A model generated the notes under the pieces. The model saw only the letters and a program-made list of their open reading frames with translations, searched no databases and had not been told where the DNA came from. 64,000 nucleotides of DNA from the NCBI GenBank assembly GCA_004028745.1, contig RAZP01000006.1, positions 1-64,000 of the forward strand, written 5' to 3'. This document shows, piece after piece, positions 28,148 to 38,649 of this stretch (within the stretch, counting starts at the first letter, position 1; each line of letters starts with the position of its first letter). The translations under genes and the position numbers were made by a program. This DNA comes from Prosthecochloris sp. (lineage in GTDB: Bacteria > Bacteroidota > Chlorobiia > Chlorobiales > Chlorobiaceae).

Positions 28148-28247
28148 AAAATATTGTTTTTCGCAAAAAGGAGAGATGCGGAGGAGTGGTTTGGTATAAT
28201 TATATTAGTGCCATAATGCACGAAAAACAAAAAACAGACTGAAAAGA

Positions 28248-30134
28248 ATGAGCGGCAAAAAACAACAAAATGTACAGGAGTTTGAATACAAGGCTGAAAT
28301 GAAACAGCTTTTGAACCTTATTGTTCACTCGCTGTACACGCATCCTGAAATTTTTCTCCGTGAGCTGATATCAAACGCCTCCGATGCATTGAACAAGGTA
28401 CGTTTCAGTCAACTGACGGAAAACCAGGCAGAGGCGGAGGGCGGGGAGCTTAAGATCACCATTACTCTTGATGAGAAAAAGCGCTCTTTTGTCATTGAGG
28501 ACAACGGTACGGGAATGAGCGAGGAAGAGCTTATCGCAAACCTCGGTACGGTGGCAAAGTCGGGAACCCTCGGTTTTCTGCAGGCTTTGAAAGAGCATCA
28601 GCCTGAAAAAGCCGGGATTGACGGTAATCTTATCGGTCAGTTCGGCGTCGGTTTTTATTCCGTGTTTATGGTAACCGATGAAGTTACGGTCGAGACAAAG
28701 TCATCGGGTTCGCCGGGATGCAGGTGGCGTTCGTCTGGAGAGGGAACCTACACGATCGAGAAGATCGACCGGGAAAAGCTGGGGACGAAGATAGCTTTTA
28801 CACTCAAGGAGGATGCTGCGGAATTTGCCGAAGGGTACCGTGTGGAAAGCATTATCAGGAAGTATTCCAATTTTGTTGATTTCCCGATCTATCTGGATAA
28901 CAAACGAGTCAACAGCATTACTGCACTCTGGCAGCAGCCGAAAAGCGATCTCAAAGAAGAGGAGGTTAACGAATTCTACAAGTTTATCTCGGTTGATTAT
29001 CAGGAACCGCTGGATTATCTCCATCTCTCTCTTGAGGGTGTAGTAAACTTCAAGGCACTGCTTTTTCTCCCGAAAGAGGCTCCAATGGACATGCTGTATC
29101 AGCAGGGTGCTCTCGAAAATCACGGCCCCCAGCTCTATGTCAGGAAGGTTATGATCCAGCACGAGTGCAAGGATCTTCTGCCTGAGTACCTTCGTTTTGT
29201 CAAAGGTGTTGTTGAAACTGAAGACCTTCCGCTGAACGTATCACGTGAAGTTGTTCAGAACAGTCCGGTTATGGCGAAAATCCGCCAGATTCTGACCACA
29301 AAGATTATAGCTTGGTTCGAGTCTCTCGCAAAGGAACAGCCGGAAAAGTTCCGTCAGTTTTACAAAGCTTTTGGCCCGGTTGTTAAAATCGGGCTCAATA
29401 CGGATTTTACAAACCGCGAAAAGCTGATCGAACTCCTGCGCTTCGAAAGCACCACAACCGACGAAGGCGAGTATGTAACGCTCAGGGAGTATGTTGGCCG
29501 GATGGGAAAGGATCAGAAAGAGATCTATTACCTTTCGGGCGACAACCGGGAGCAGATGCTGTCCAATCCCAACCTGGAATATTTCCGCAAGAAAGGTATC
29601 GAGGTGCTGCTTCTTGTCGATCCGGTGGACATTTTTGTTATTCCATCGATTAACGAGTATGAGAAGAAGCCTCTCAAATCTATAGAAAAAGCCGATATCG
29701 ATTTTGCGGCGGGAGACGACGGGGAAAAAGATGCACTCAACAAAAACATGATCGAACCTGTTCTCAGGATTTTCAGGGAAACGCTTGGAGACAGGGTTGA
29801 GGATGTCGTCGAGTCGCATCGCCTGGTAAATTCACCTGTAACGCTGGTTGGCGGAAAGGATGCCATGGACCCCCAGATTGAAAAAATGCTGAAAATGATG
29901 AAGCAGTCAGAAGCGCCGGGCAAAAAAATCCTGGAAGTCAATCCCTCGCACCCTGTTGTTAAAAACCTCGCAGGACTTTGCATGCTTAACGAAAACGATC
30001 CTTTTATCCGCACAACCATGAATCAGCTTTATGAGGGAGCACTGCTGCTTGAAGGCAGTCTCGAAGGCACTGCTGAGTTCGTTGCAAGAATGACTGATAT
30101 TATTGAAGCAGCTACGAAACAGGCCAAGGCCTGA
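28248..30134 (+). CDS. htpG: Molecular chaperone HtpG (Hsp90)
   Basis: ATP-dependent Hsp90 homologue of 628 residues. The N-terminal GHKL ATPase is clear: [19 protein letters not shown], the ATP-lid [12 protein letters not shown] and [13 protein letters not shown]. The middle domain includes [20 protein letters not shown]. The dimerisation C-terminus is complete. A TATAAT box at 28195-28200 may serve its promoter, though no clear partner hexamer is seen. The following iron-protein gene starts about 40 bases after the stop. Confidence 0.97.
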   Translation: MSGKKQQNVQEFEYKAEMKQLLNLIVHSLYTHPEIFLRELISNASDALNKVRFSQLTENQAEAEGGELKITITLDEKKRSFVIEDNGTGMSEEELIANLGTVAKSGTLGFLQALKEHQPEKAGIDGNLIGQFGVGFYSVFMVTDEVTVETKSSGSPGCRWRSSGEGTYTIEKIDREKLGTKIAFTLKEDAAEFAEGYRVESIIRKYSNFVDFPIYLDNKRVNSITALWQQPKSDLKEEEVNEFYKFISVDYQEPLDYLHLSLEGVVNFKALLFLPKEAPMDMLYQQGALENHGPQLYVRKVMIQHECKDLLPEYLRFVKGVVETEDLPLNVSREVVQNSPVMAKIRQILTTKIIAWFESLAKEQPEKFRQFYKAFGPVVKIGLNTDFTNREKLIELLRFESTTTDEGEYVTLREYVGRMGKDQKEIYYLSGDNREQMLSNPNLEYFRKKGIEVLLLVDPVDIFVIPSINEYEKKPLKSIEKADIDFAAGDDGEKDALNKNMIEPVLRIFRETLGDRVEDVVESHRLVNSPVTLVGGKDAMDPQIEKMLKMMKQSEAPGKKILEVNPSHPVVKNLAGLCMLNENDPFIRTTMNQLYEGALLLEGSLEGTAEFVARMTDIIEAATKQAKA

Positions 30135-30171
30135 ACCTTTTTTCATCAAGAGCGATAATCAATTGAGGAAC

Positions 30172-31047
30172 GTGAAAGACCTGAACGATATCAAGCCCGG
30201 TCACATTCTGGCTCTCCAGAGAAGTGAACTGACGGAGCACTACATATACAAACGCCTTGCGGCAAGCGTCAGCGGAGTGAAAAACCGAAGAGTTCTTTCC
30301 CAGATAGCTGACGATGAACTTCGGCATTATAATGTCTGGAAAATCTATACCAGACAGGATGTTAAACCGAGCAAGATGAAAATCTGGTTTTTCACCTTGA
30401 TCAGCACTCTTTTCGGTTTGACGTTCGGCATAAAGCTGATGGAAAAAGCCGAGAAAAACGCCGGCGATGTTTACAGCCGACTCCCGTCTTCATTCAAGGA
30501 GGTTCAGGGCATTATCAGTGATGAAGAGGAGCATGAGCAGGTGCTTATTGACCTGCTCGATGAAGATCGCCTCAAGTATACCGGTTCAGTTGTTCTCGGG
30601 CTCAATGATGCTCTGGTAGAGCTTATGGGCGTGCTGGCAGGCCTGACTTTCGCTCTTCAGGATTCCCGCTTTGTCGCTCTCACGGGCATCATAACCGGTT
30701 TTGCGGCTGCATTGTCCATGGCGGCATCGGAGTATCTTTCCACAAAAGCCGAACCGGGAGCGAAAAATCCCTTGAAAGCAGCATTCTACACCGGTATGGC
30801 CTATATCATGACGGTAGTGGTTCTTATAACGCCTTATCTGGTTATCCCATCTCTCTATGCCGCTCTTGCTACCGCTTTCATTGCATCCATCTGCATTATC
30901 GCGTTCTTTAATTTTTACGTTTCGGTTGCAAAAGGCGTGCCGTTTAAAGACAGGTTTATGGAGATGGCTGCTCTGAGTGTTGGTGTAGCGGTGCTCAGTT
31001 TTCTTGCCGGTATGGTGGCGAGGGTGGTCTTTGGTGTGGATGGCTAA
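30172..31047 (+). CDS. Rubrerythrin-VIT1 (erythrin-vacuolar iron transport) family protein
   Basis: Fusion of an N-terminal ferritin-like (rubrerythrin/erythrin) domain with a C-terminal VIT1/CCC1 membrane transporter. Iron ligands appear in [26 protein letters not shown] and [13 protein letters not shown] (ExxH motifs). The membrane part contains [20 protein letters not shown] and three or more further helices. Such proteins (MbfA-like) export or sequester ferrous iron under iron or peroxide stress. The GTG at 30172 is chosen (GAGG just upstream, close spacing); TTG 30163 is possible. It ends 4 bases into the convergent next gene. Confidence 0.85.
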   Translation: MKDLNDIKPGHILALQRSELTEHYIYKRLAASVSGVKNRRVLSQIADDELRHYNVWKIYTRQDVKPSKMKIWFFTLISTLFGLTFGIKLMEKAEKNAGDVYSRLPSSFKEVQGIISDEEEHEQVLIDLLDEDRLKYTGSVVLGLNDALVELMGVLAGLTFALQDSRFVALTGIITGFAAALSMAASEYLSTKAEPGAKNPLKAAFYTGMAYIMTVVVLITPYLVIPSLYAALATAFIASICIIAFFNFYVSVAKGVPFKDRFMEMAALSVGVAVLSFLAGMVARVVFGVDG

Positions 31048-32615
31048 TCCTGATCTTTCCTGCGTATATGCTTTATTGTTTCTGCGATACCGGACTGTAT
31101 CGATGAAGGTAATGAGGTGTCGATAGTGACCGTGATGTTCTGTTCTAAGTCGGATAACGGCAGAAAATACCGGATCTGCTGCCGGAGTACTGCGTTATCG
31201 GCTTCCGATGCATCCCTTCCTTTCCTCTGTCTTTTTGTAACACGCTCTTCAAGGAGTGCTTCCGGGGCCTCGCAATAAAGGATAACGACGGGAACGTCTT
31301 TATTTTCTCCGAGGCTGATAAAACGTCTCCTTTCCTCTTCCCGCAGGAACGCTGCATCGACGATAACCGGATAGCTGCTTTCCAGACAAAGCGCGGCAAT
31401 TTCATAGAGTCGTGTATAGGTCAGCTCTGAGCTCTTGTCGGAATACATCACTTTGCTTTGTTCCGGGCTGCTTTTTTCAAGGTGCTTGAGCCCGAAAAGT
31501 CTTTTTCTTTCGACATCCGAGCGGATATGTATGGCTTGCATACGTGAAGCAAGCTCTCGTGCCACGGTGGTTTTGCCGCTTCCGGAAACTCCGCAGGTGA
31601 GGATCAGCCCGAAAGGTTCGTGAGAGGCATAAGAAAGAGCGGTAGAAATGTACGAGCGGTGCTCTGCAAGCGTTTGTTCTTTCTCCCGCTGATTCTTCTC
31701 CTGAAGATGGCGTATGGCAGTTACTTTTGCACGCACCATTGCTCTGTAGGTCTTGTAGAATCTAAGAAGAGGAAGGCCTTCGTAATCACCGGTCAGCGAG
31801 AGGTAGTCGTTGAGGAACCTCCATGCGTGTTTGGGGTGTCCACTGTGCTCCAGGTCCATGACCAGAAATGCGATCTCACTGGCCACATCGATTGTGCTCA
31901 GAAACGGATTGAATTCGATACAGTCGAAAATCATTACCTTGTCTTGCCAGAGCACCATATTTCCTGTATGCATGTCACCATGGCACTCCCTGATGGCGCC
32001 GTCGGCTTTTCTGGATGAAAACAGCGGCATGAGTCGCCTGTATTCGGTTTCGGTCCACTGTTTCAGCTTTTCGAGCAGCTTTTTTTCCTGCCGGTCCTTG
32101 TTCAGGCGTTCGGCTTCAGTGAAGTTGTCCCGTACAGGTTTGATAAGGATCTCAGGACGTCCATACGGTGTATCCGGTTCAGCGGCGGGAGAGGAATCGT
32201 GGAACGCAGCCACTATACGGCTTATCTCGTCTATTTGCGCTCCGGTGATTTTGCCTTGTGTGAGGAGGGTATCAAGCTCAAGACTCCGGTCAAACTGTGC
32301 CATTTTCACTGCGTAATCAATGATCCGGCCTTTTCCTTCGATCATGATTGTGCCTGGCTGTTCCGTAACAGGAACGACATCGAGATACAGATTACCGCAC
32401 AGTCTTCTGTTCCGGCGCAGCTCCTCCCGGCAGAAATGTTCCCGTTTTTCAAGTGTCGAAAAATCAAGAAATCCGAGGTTGACCGCCTTTTTGACCTTAT
32501 AGGCGTAAGTACCTGTTAAAAAAACCAGCGAGATATGTGTTTCGACGATAACAATGTCCTCGACCGGATGGGGATATGCTGAGGAGTGCAGGAGGGCTGT
32601 GGTGAGATTGGTCAT
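31044..32615 (-). CDS. Aminoglycoside phosphotransferase-like / P-loop kinase fusion protein
   Basis: Two kinase-type domains in one chain of about 523 residues. The N-terminal half is an APH/ChoK-like domain with [11 protein letters not shown] (catalytic loop) and [10 protein letters not shown] (metal-binding). The C-terminal half, from about residue 345, is a P-loop domain with [15 protein letters not shown] and a shikimate/gluconate-kinase-like layout. The substrate is unknown and antibiotic resistance should not be assumed; this fusion is common in environmental bacteria. The ATG at 32615 ([12 protein letters not shown]) is preferred over TTG 32657. It is convergent with the iron-transport gene. 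Confidence 0.85.
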   Translation of the reverse strand: MTNLTTALLHSSAYPHPVEDIVIVETHISLVFLTGTYAYKVKKAVNLGFLDFSTLEKREHFCREELRRNRRLCGNLYLDVVPVTEQPGTIMIEGKGRIIDYAVKMAQFDRSLELDTLLTQGKITGAQIDEISRIVAAFHDSSPAAEPDTPYGRPEILIKPVRDNFTEAERLNKDRQEKKLLEKLKQWTETEYRRLMPLFSSRKADGAIRECHGDMHTGNMVLWQDKVMIFDCIEFNPFLSTIDVASEIAFLVMDLEHSGHPKHAWRFLNDYLSLTGDYEGLPLLRFYKTYRAMVRAKVTAIRHLQEKNQREKEQTLAEHRSYISTALSYASHEPFGLILTCGVSGSGKTTVARELASRMQAIHIRSDVERKRLFGLKHLEKSSPEQSKVMYSDKSSELTYTRLYEIAALCLESSYPVIVDAAFLREEERRRFISLGENKDVPVVILYCEAPEALLEERVTKRQRKGRDASEADNAVLRQQIRYFLPLSDLEQNITVTIDTSLPSSIQSGIAETIKHIRRKDQD

Positions 32616-32803
32616 GGATTGTAAGGGATGGCTTTTTTCAGTACGTAGAAGAGGCAATATCTGGTTTAATCATAAAAATTATTGTAAATTCAAGGTTTAT
32701 TAAAATAACAATTTGCGTTCTAAGGGTAGCCTGAAAAAGTGGGAACAAAAGAAAAAACTCCTTTCTCAAAGGTACCCTTGAACAACACAAAGATGCAGCC
32801 TGC

Positions 32804-33271
32804 ATGATACAGTTGTCAAAAATTCTGTGCCCTACTGACTACTCGAAAACATCAGACAAGGCAGTTCGTTATGCCATTGAGCTTGGAAGGAAGGTAAATG
32901 CGCATGTTCGTTTTCTACATATCATGCAGCCGGAGAATATCGCTGAGAAAACAGCCTACAGTTATGGTGTTTCAAAAAAGGAGAAGAAGCCGGATGTGGT
33001 TTCCGAGGATTTCCGGAAGCTGTTGATGGAGGAGAAGAAAAAAGGGCTTTCAGCCGATATTCTGATCCTCAGGGGAAATCCTTACGATGAAATTATCGAG
33101 CAGAGCAATGCCTGGGGGGCCGATCTTCTGATTATGGGGTCACATGGCAGAACCGGCCTGACCCGCATTCTCATGGGCAGTGTGGCCGAGGCAGTGTTTC
33201 ATGCTGTCGATGTTCCGGTTCTGCTGGTCAAACAAAATGCTGCCGACAAGGCGGTAAAGGATTACGTCTGA
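32804..33271 (+). CDS. Universal stress protein, UspA family
   Basis: ATP-binding stress protein (155 residues). The start KILCPTDYSKTSDKAVRYAI and the nucleotide loop GSHGRTGLTRILMGSVAEAV are diagnostic (G-2x-G-9x-G-S pattern), so it should be of the ATP-binding class. It is monocistronic between two intergenic gaps. Target process unknown. Confidence 0.93.
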   Translation: MIQLSKILCPTDYSKTSDKAVRYAIELGRKVNAHVRFLHIMQPENIAEKTAYSYGVSKKEKKPDVVSEDFRKLLMEEKKKGLSADILILRGNPYDEIIEQSNAWGADLLIMGSHGRTGLTRILMGSVAEAVFHAVDVPVLLVKQNAADKAVKDYV

Positions 33272-33387
33272 GCTGAGCGTATAGGAAAACAGTGACGAGC
33301 AGTAAAAGCGACTAAGGAATGTTTACTAATTAGTCAATAGTTAAGTATCTATTTTAAAATATCTTCATAACTTCAACGTCGCTCTCT

Positions 33388-33660
33388 ATGATTACTGATG
33401 GTTTAATACTCATGGTCGTGGGAATGGTAGTGGTTTTTCTGTTCCTTCTTCTGCTGAATATTTTGATATCGGGGCTTTCCTGGCTTCTCAAGGATCATGC
33501 TTTGTTCGAAGAAAAACAGCTGCTTGAGGCAGAGGCGGCAAAAAGGAAGAAAAAGAATACAGTAAAGTCGGGTCCTGTTCCCGTAGCTGCCGGAGGCGAA
33601 GATCCCGGCAGGATTACTGCGGTTATCGCTGCAGCGGTGCACGCTCACAGGAACCGGTGA
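33388..33660 (+). CDS. oadG: Oxaloacetate decarboxylase gamma subunit
   Basis: Small membrane anchor (90 residues) with one N-terminal helix in GLILMVVGMVVVFLFLLLLN and a charged cytoplasmic tail. This is the OadG pattern: it holds the alpha and beta subunits together in the sodium-pumping decarboxylase. It is the first gene of the oadGAB cluster, 61 bases before oadA. Confidence 0.85.
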   Translation: MITDGLILMVVGMVVVFLFLLLLNILISGLSWLLKDHALFEEKQLLEAEAAKRKKKNTVKSGPVPVAAGGEDPGRITAVIAAAVHAHRNR

Positions 33661-33721
33661 TGTTGTGTGCCAATTATCTAATAGTCATCAATAACTAATT
33701 ACGAATTACGAAAAAAAGCCC

Positions 33722-35548
33722 ATGAAAAAGATAAAGTTTATGGATGTATCCTTTCGTGACGGGTTTCAGTCCTGTTACGGGGCAAGGGTAAAAACCGATG
33801 ATTTTCTGCCGGTGCTTCAGGCAGCTGTTGATGCAGGTACGGATAACTTTGAAATCGGGGGAGGCGCCCGTTTCCAGAGCTTGTATTTCTATTGCCAGGA
33901 GGATGCGTTTGATATGATGGATGCGGCCCGTAAGGTTGTCGGGCCGGATATCAACCTGCAGACCCTTTCGCGCGGCGCAAATGTCGTAGGGTTGGTTTCC
34001 CAGTCGCGTGACGTCATTGATCTTCACGCCAAAATGTTCAAGAAGCACGGGATTACAACCATTCGCAACTTCGATGCGCTGATGGATGTCCGCAATATTG
34101 CCTATTCGGGTCAGTGCATTCACAATGCCGGTGTAAAGCACCAGGTTGTTATTGCCCTGATGGGGCTTCCTCCGGGCCTGAATGAGAACTACTGTCATAC
34201 ACCGCAGTTCTATATCGATAAACTCAAGGAGATTGTCGATGCCGAGATTCCATTTGACAGCGTGGCATTCAAGGATGCGTCGGGTACAACCACGCCGGCG
34301 GTTGTTTTCGAGGCTATCAAGGGGGCAAGGAAAATGCTTCCGCAGGATACGGTTATCGAATTTCATACCCACGACACGGCAGGTATGGGTGTTGCCTGTA
34401 ACTTTGCGGCTATCGAGGCTGGTGCGGATATTATCGATCTTGCGATGGCCCCCGTGAGCGGAGGTACGGCGCAAATTGATATTCTGACCATGTGGCACAG
34501 GCTCAGGGGAACCGATTACACCCTGGATATCGATCAGGAGAAGATTATCGAAGTCGAAGCAATGTTTATCGATCATATGGATAAGTACTATATGCCTCCT
34601 GAAGCCAAAGAAGTGAATCCATTGATTCCGTTTTCTCCGATGCCGGGAGGTGCGTTGACTGCCAACACGCAGATGATGCGTGATAACAATTCCCTGCACC
34701 TGTTCCCCGAGGTTATCAAAAACATGCGCGAGGTTGTAGCCAAAGGTGGTTTTGGCTCTTCCGTGACGCCGGTGTCCCAGTTCTACTTCCAGCAGGCTTT
34801 TGCCAATACCGTTCAGGGAAAATGGAAGAAGATTACCGAAAGCTATGGCAAAATGGTGCTTGGCTATTTCGGACGAACACCGGCTGAGCCGGATCCGGAA
34901 ATTGTCAAGCTTGCAGCCGAACAACTCGAGCTTGAGCCGACCACTGAAGATGTTCATGACATCAATGACCGGAACCCTGAGCTCGGTATCGGGTACAACA
35001 GGGAGATTCTCGAAAAAGAGGGGCTTCCTGTAACCGACGAGAACATCTTTATCTCTGCAACCTGTGGTGCAAAGGGGATAGCATTCCTCAAGGGTGATGC
35101 ACCGCTGGGAATTCGTTACAAGGAGGATGTCGAGGCCGAGGCGGCCGAAAAGCAGACGCCTAAAACTACCGCGAAACCGGACGCTCCGGTGTCGAAATCT
35201 TCTTCCGGCAGCTATACCGTCACGGTTGATGGACGGTCTTACAATGTTATGGTTGCGGAAGGCACGGGGGCTGTGCAGGCCATTACGCCGGTTGCAGCAC
35301 CTGCAGCTTCCGCTTCAACGGAGTCTCCGGGAGAAGGTGTGCCGGTTGAAGCTGCGATGCCCGGAAGTGTTGTTGCAATAGAGGTAGAGGTTGGAGACAG
35401 TGTCAGCGAAGGAGACGATGTCCTTATCATCGAGGCCATGAAAATGGAGTCGCCGGTAAAGGCACCGAAATCCGGCAAAGTTATTTCCATCGAGGTTTCT
35501 CCCGGCGATACGGTTGCTACGGGTGATACGCTCATGTTTATCGCATAA
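33722..35548 (+). CDS. oadA: Oxaloacetate decarboxylase alpha subunit (carboxyltransferase plus biotin domain)
   Basis: Transfers the carboxyl group from oxaloacetate to biotin. The N-terminal TIM barrel carries MDVSFRDGFQS and the catalytic AFKDASGTTTP (lysine near residue 180), with metal histidines in EFHTHDTAG. A proline/alanine-rich linker leads to the C-terminal biotinyl domain with EAMKMESPVKAPKSG, where the second Lys is biotinylated. The 608-residue length and the flanking oadG/oadB favour decarboxylase over the PycB half of pyruvate carboxylase. Confidence 0.93.
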   Translation: MKKIKFMDVSFRDGFQSCYGARVKTDDFLPVLQAAVDAGTDNFEIGGGARFQSLYFYCQEDAFDMMDAARKVVGPDINLQTLSRGANVVGLVSQSRDVIDLHAKMFKKHGITTIRNFDALMDVRNIAYSGQCIHNAGVKHQVVIALMGLPPGLNENYCHTPQFYIDKLKEIVDAEIPFDSVAFKDASGTTTPAVVFEAIKGARKMLPQDTVIEFHTHDTAGMGVACNFAAIEAGADIIDLAMAPVSGGTAQIDILTMWHRLRGTDYTLDIDQEKIIEVEAMFIDHMDKYYMPPEAKEVNPLIPFSPMPGGALTANTQMMRDNNSLHLFPEVIKNMREVVAKGGFGSSVTPVSQFYFQQAFANTVQGKWKKITESYGKMVLGYFGRTPAEPDPEIVKLAAEQLELEPTTEDVHDINDRNPELGIGYNREILEKEGLPVTDENIFISATCGAKGIAFLKGDAPLGIRYKEDVEAEAAEKQTPKTTAKPDAPVSKSSSGSYTVTVDGRSYNVMVAEGTGAVQAITPVAAPAASASTESPGEGVPVEAAMPGSVVAIEVEVGDSVSEGDDVLIIEAMKMESPVKAPKSGKVISIEVSPGDTVATGDTLMFIA

Positions 35549-35639
35549 GCCGGCAGAGAGTCTTCCGGCGTTAAAACGCTTGCCTCTGTGGAGGCAGGCA
35601 CCAAGATATATAACTGATTAACGGTTTATCCAGATATTT

Positions 35640-37193
35640 ATGCGTACGTTCATTCTTGTGCTGCTGTCGGTAGTTTTTCTTGGCACAACGGCGCGAGCCG
35701 AGGGTTTTTTTACTGAAAATGAAGAGGGTGTTGTAACACTTCAGGTTCCCGGGGATCTCCAGCTGGTCAGTGTCCCTGTCAGGGACAGCCGCTTTCTCCG
35801 GACAGGGGACGAGGTTCATGTTGGCGATTTTCTCGGGTTGTTTACCGATGAAAAACACAACAAGATATCGATATCTTCCGGCGTGACCGGACGTTTGGTC
35901 TACATTCATCCCGAACTCTATTCCAGATATACCCATATTCCTGCGGGAACGGTGCTGCTTCGGATCGAAAAGCAGTCCCTGCTTGTCAGTGCCAAGGGCA
36001 AGGAAAGCCGTGTGGAAAACCTTTCCATCCAAAAGGTTTTCAAGAACCTTGTGGAAAGTACGGGTATCTATGCGTTTATCACCGATAACAGCCTGAACTG
36101 GACGGAGGGACTCGGGCGCTTGCTGATGATCAGTGTAGGTGCATTGCTGATCTATCTTGGAATTGCCAAGGGTTTCGAGCCTTTGTTACTGATACCCATC
36201 GGGATGGGAGCGGTTCTGTCAAACATTCCGCTTGCCTACATTAATGACGAGGGAGGAGTCCTGCGTTATGTTTATGATGTGGGTATCGAGACCGGTGTAT
36301 TTCCACTGATCATATTTATGGGTGTGGGAGCGATGACCGATTTCGGCCCGATGATTGCCAATCCCAAAACTGCACTTCTGGGCGCAGCTGCACAGTTCGG
36401 TATTTTTTCAACGCTTATCGGTGCGCTTTTACTTTCCCAATATGTTCCCGGCATTGAGTTTTCAATGAAGGAAGCTGCTGCTATAGGCATTATCGGTGGT
36501 GCAGATGGTCCTACATCCATTTTTCTGGCATCACGACTCAGTCCGCAACTTCTCGGCAGTATTGCTGTTGCGGCATATTCCTATATGGCGCTCGTGCCGA
36601 TCATTCAGCCTCCCATCATGAAGTTGTTTACCAGCGAAGCAGAACGTGGAATCAAGATGAGCCAGCTTCGTTATGTGTCGAAACGTGAAAAAATTCTTTT
36701 TCCGCTAATCGTAATCGTTCTCTGTGGGTTGCTTCTTCCTTCTGCAGCACCGCTTATCGGTTTTCTCATGTTCGGCAATCTCATGAAAGAATGCGGTGTT
36801 GTTGATCGTCTGAGTGACACAACCCAGAACGCCTTGATCAATATCGTGACGATTTTCCTCGGGCTTGGTGTCGGCAGCAAACTTTCCGCAGACAAGTTTT
36901 TGAACCTTGAAACACTCGGTATCATTGTTCTCGGGCTTGTTGCGTTTTCGTTCGGCACGGGGTCGGGAGTGATCATGGCTAAATTCATGAATCTTTTCCT
37001 CAAGAAGAAGATCAATCCTCTTATCGGTTCAGCCGGAGTGTCTGCTGTGCCAATGGCTGCGCGTGTTTCCAACAAGGTCGGTCTCGATGCCGATCCTCAT
37101 AATTTCCTGCTCATGCACGCCATGGGTCCGAACGTCGCCGGTGTTATCGGCTCAGCTGTTGCCGCGGGAATCCTGCTCTCAGTGTTCATGTAG
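35640..37193 (+). CDS. oadB: Sodium-translocating decarboxylase beta subunit with extra N-terminal exported domain
   Basis: The membrane subunit couples carboxybiotin decarboxylation to sodium export. The C-terminal 375 or so residues are the usual Oad[38 protein letters not shown] and [14 protein letters not shown]. In front is an unusual 140-residue extension. It begins with a likely signal peptide ([20 protein letters not shown]) and then a beta-rich segment ([19 protein letters not shown] and [14 protein letters not shown]) resembling a biotinyl/lipoyl-like or HlyD-like sandwich but lacking a biotin lysine motif. Its role is unknown. A strong terminator follows the gene. Confidence 0.9.
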   Translation: MRTFILVLLSVVFLGTTARAEGFFTENEEGVVTLQVPGDLQLVSVPVRDSRFLRTGDEVHVGDFLGLFTDEKHNKISISSGVTGRLVYIHPELYSRYTHIPAGTVLLRIEKQSLLVSAKGKESRVENLSIQKVFKNLVESTGIYAFITDNSLNWTEGLGRLLMISVGALLIYLGIAKGFEPLLLIPIGMGAVLSNIPLAYINDEGGVLRYVYDVGIETGVFPLIIFMGVGAMTDFGPMIANPKTALLGAAAQFGIFSTLIGALLLSQYVPGIEFSMKEAAAIGIIGGADGPTSIFLASRLSPQLLGSIAVAAYSYMALVPIIQPPIMKLFTSEAERGIKMSQLRYVSKREKILFPLIVIVLCGLLLPSAAPLIGFLMFGNLMKECGVVDRLSDTTQNALINIVTIFLGLGVGSKLSADKFLNLETLGIIVLGLVAFSFGTGSGVIMAKFMNLFLKKKINPLIGSAGVSAVPMAARVSNKVGLDADPHNFLLMHAMGPNVAGVIGSAVAAGILLSVFM

Positions 37194-37216
37194 AGCAGGC
37201 CGTGAATCTTCTACAA

Positions 37217-37248
37217 AAAAGGCAGGGCTGTGGCAGCCCTGCCTTTTC
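37217..37248 (+). terminator. Terminator after oadB
   Basis: AAGGCAGGGCTG-TGG-CAGCCCTGCCTT is a perfect 12-bp stem with A and T runs on both sides, so it could also work for the convergent LRR gene. Confidence 0.9.
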
Positions 37249-37288
37249 TCATTCTCAGCCATCAAGCTATTGAGCTAACCTGCTGTGC

Positions 37289-38563
37289 TCACTTTTTCAG
37301 AATGATGTCACAGTCAGGATGAAGCTCCAGGAACTGCTCAAGCTCTTCGTTCAGAACCTGGCCGGCCGACAGCTCTATTTTTTCGAGATACTCAAGGTGC
37401 ATCAAAGGGGCGATAGAGGATACTCTGGTGTCTGCAAAAGAAATTTCTTCAAGCTCAGGGAGCCCTGCAAGGGGCTCGAGTGAGTCAACCGGTGTTTCAT
37501 TGAAACTCAGTTCCCTGAGGTTGACAAGTCCGGAAAGCGGTTCAAGGGAGCCGATCGCAGTTCGGCTGAAACGGAGATATTCGAGATTCTCAAGACCGGC
37601 TAAAGGAGAAAGGGTATCGATGTGGGTACTGTTGAAGCCGAGCTCTATGAGGTTTTCAAGTTTTTCAAGAGGTTTGAGTGACGAAACGTTTGTTTTGTAA
37701 CAGCTGATTTTTTCAAGGCTGGTCAACCCTGAAACCGGTGAGAGGTCGCTGACCGGTGTTTCGGAGCAGTAGAGCTCTTCGAGATTGACGAGATTTGCAA
37801 CAGGCGCCAGGCTGCTGACTTCGGTGCTGGATATCCAGAGCAGTTTCAGGCTTGTAATGCCATTGAGAGGCTCCAAAGAGGAAAAATCACAGTCAAACGC
37901 ATAAAGACGCTGCAGATGTTTCAACTCTTTCAGCGGTTCGAGGTTTTCTATCGGAGATTCATCACATCTTAATTGCTGCAGGTTTTCAAGAACTCGTAAA
38001 GGTGCGAGGCTGTGAATCCTTCGGTTATCGCATCTCAAATGCGTAACATTAAAGAAATCAAGCAATTCCTGATCCGACGGGTTGCTGGATGTTTTAAGCG
38101 TGCTTTTTACAACTTCTTTCCAGTCGGAATTCAGGGCGTTCCACCATTCATTCCGTTTTGATCGATCTTCGAGCAACTGTTTGCGCGGTAGAGAGAAAAC
38201 AGGGGCATCGACCAGTTTACCGCCCCTTAAAGACACATGGGCGGTAAAATCGTTTTCGTTGTATGTCGAGGGCTGCATCTCGCAGCAACTGAGGTTGTCG
38301 GCCACACAGCGGGCGTACCATTCTGCCTTTTTCTCGTCGATGATTTTAAGGTGTTTTTCCTGTGACTGCTCGTCAAGGGAGGATATGTCTTGAAGAATAT
38401 CATTGCCGCATCGCGGACAGACCGCGCTTTGCTCTGTCAAGGGATAGCTGCAAACAGGACAATTGTTATATGTATGCTGTTTCAAGGTCAGGACGGATGT
38501 TAAGGTTTTTATACAAATTAGCTTTACTGAATTGTAATTATAAGAAAAAATGCGTGAACACAT
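37289..38563 (-). CDS. Leucine-rich-repeat protein with N-terminal zinc ribbon
   Basis: A CPVCSYPL...CPRCGND zinc ribbon (about residues 35-55) is followed by a linker and ten repeats of 22 residues. The pattern is SLxPLxxLxxLxxLxxxxTxVS (for example SLEPLSGLVNLRELSFNETP), as in internalin-type and related LRR proteins. There is no signal peptide or membrane helix, so it is probably cytoplasmic and a protein-binding scaffold. The partner is unknown. The start at 38563 (MCSRIFSYN) is uncertain; the recognisable protein begins near the zinc ribbon. Confidence 0.75.
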   Translation of the reverse strand: MCSRIFSYNYNSVKLICIKTLTSVLTLKQHTYNNCPVCSYPLTEQSAVCPRCGNDILQDISSLDEQSQEKHLKIIDEKKAEWYARCVADNLSCCEMQPSTYNENDFTAHVSLRGGKLVDAPVFSLPRKQLLEDRSKRNEWWNALNSDWKEVVKSTLKTSSNPSDQELLDFFNVTHLRCDNRRIHSLAPLRVLENLQQLRCDESPIENLEPLKELKHLQRLYAFDCDFSSLEPLNGITSLKLLWISSTEVSSLAPVANLVNLEELYCSETPVSDLSPVSGLTSLEKISCYKTNVSSLKPLEKLENLIELGFNSTHIDTLSPLAGLENLEYLRFSRTAIGSLEPLSGLVNLRELSFNETPVDSLEPLAGLPELEEISFADTRVSSIAPLMHLEYLEKIELSAGQVLNEELEQFLELHPDCDIILKK

Positions 38564-38649
38564 GTTAAGCGTTTTTCCCTCAATGCCTTTATGAATCGAA
38601 AAAGCAGCAGGCCGGATACGGAACGATTATGTCTCGTTTCATTGTTTAA

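Noticed and set aside
33297..33345. AT-rich similarity between 33297-33345 and 63044-63100 (GATGAGCAGCAAAA, ACTAA units)
   Set aside because: Matches are short, interrupted and low in complexity, so I do not call a repeat family.
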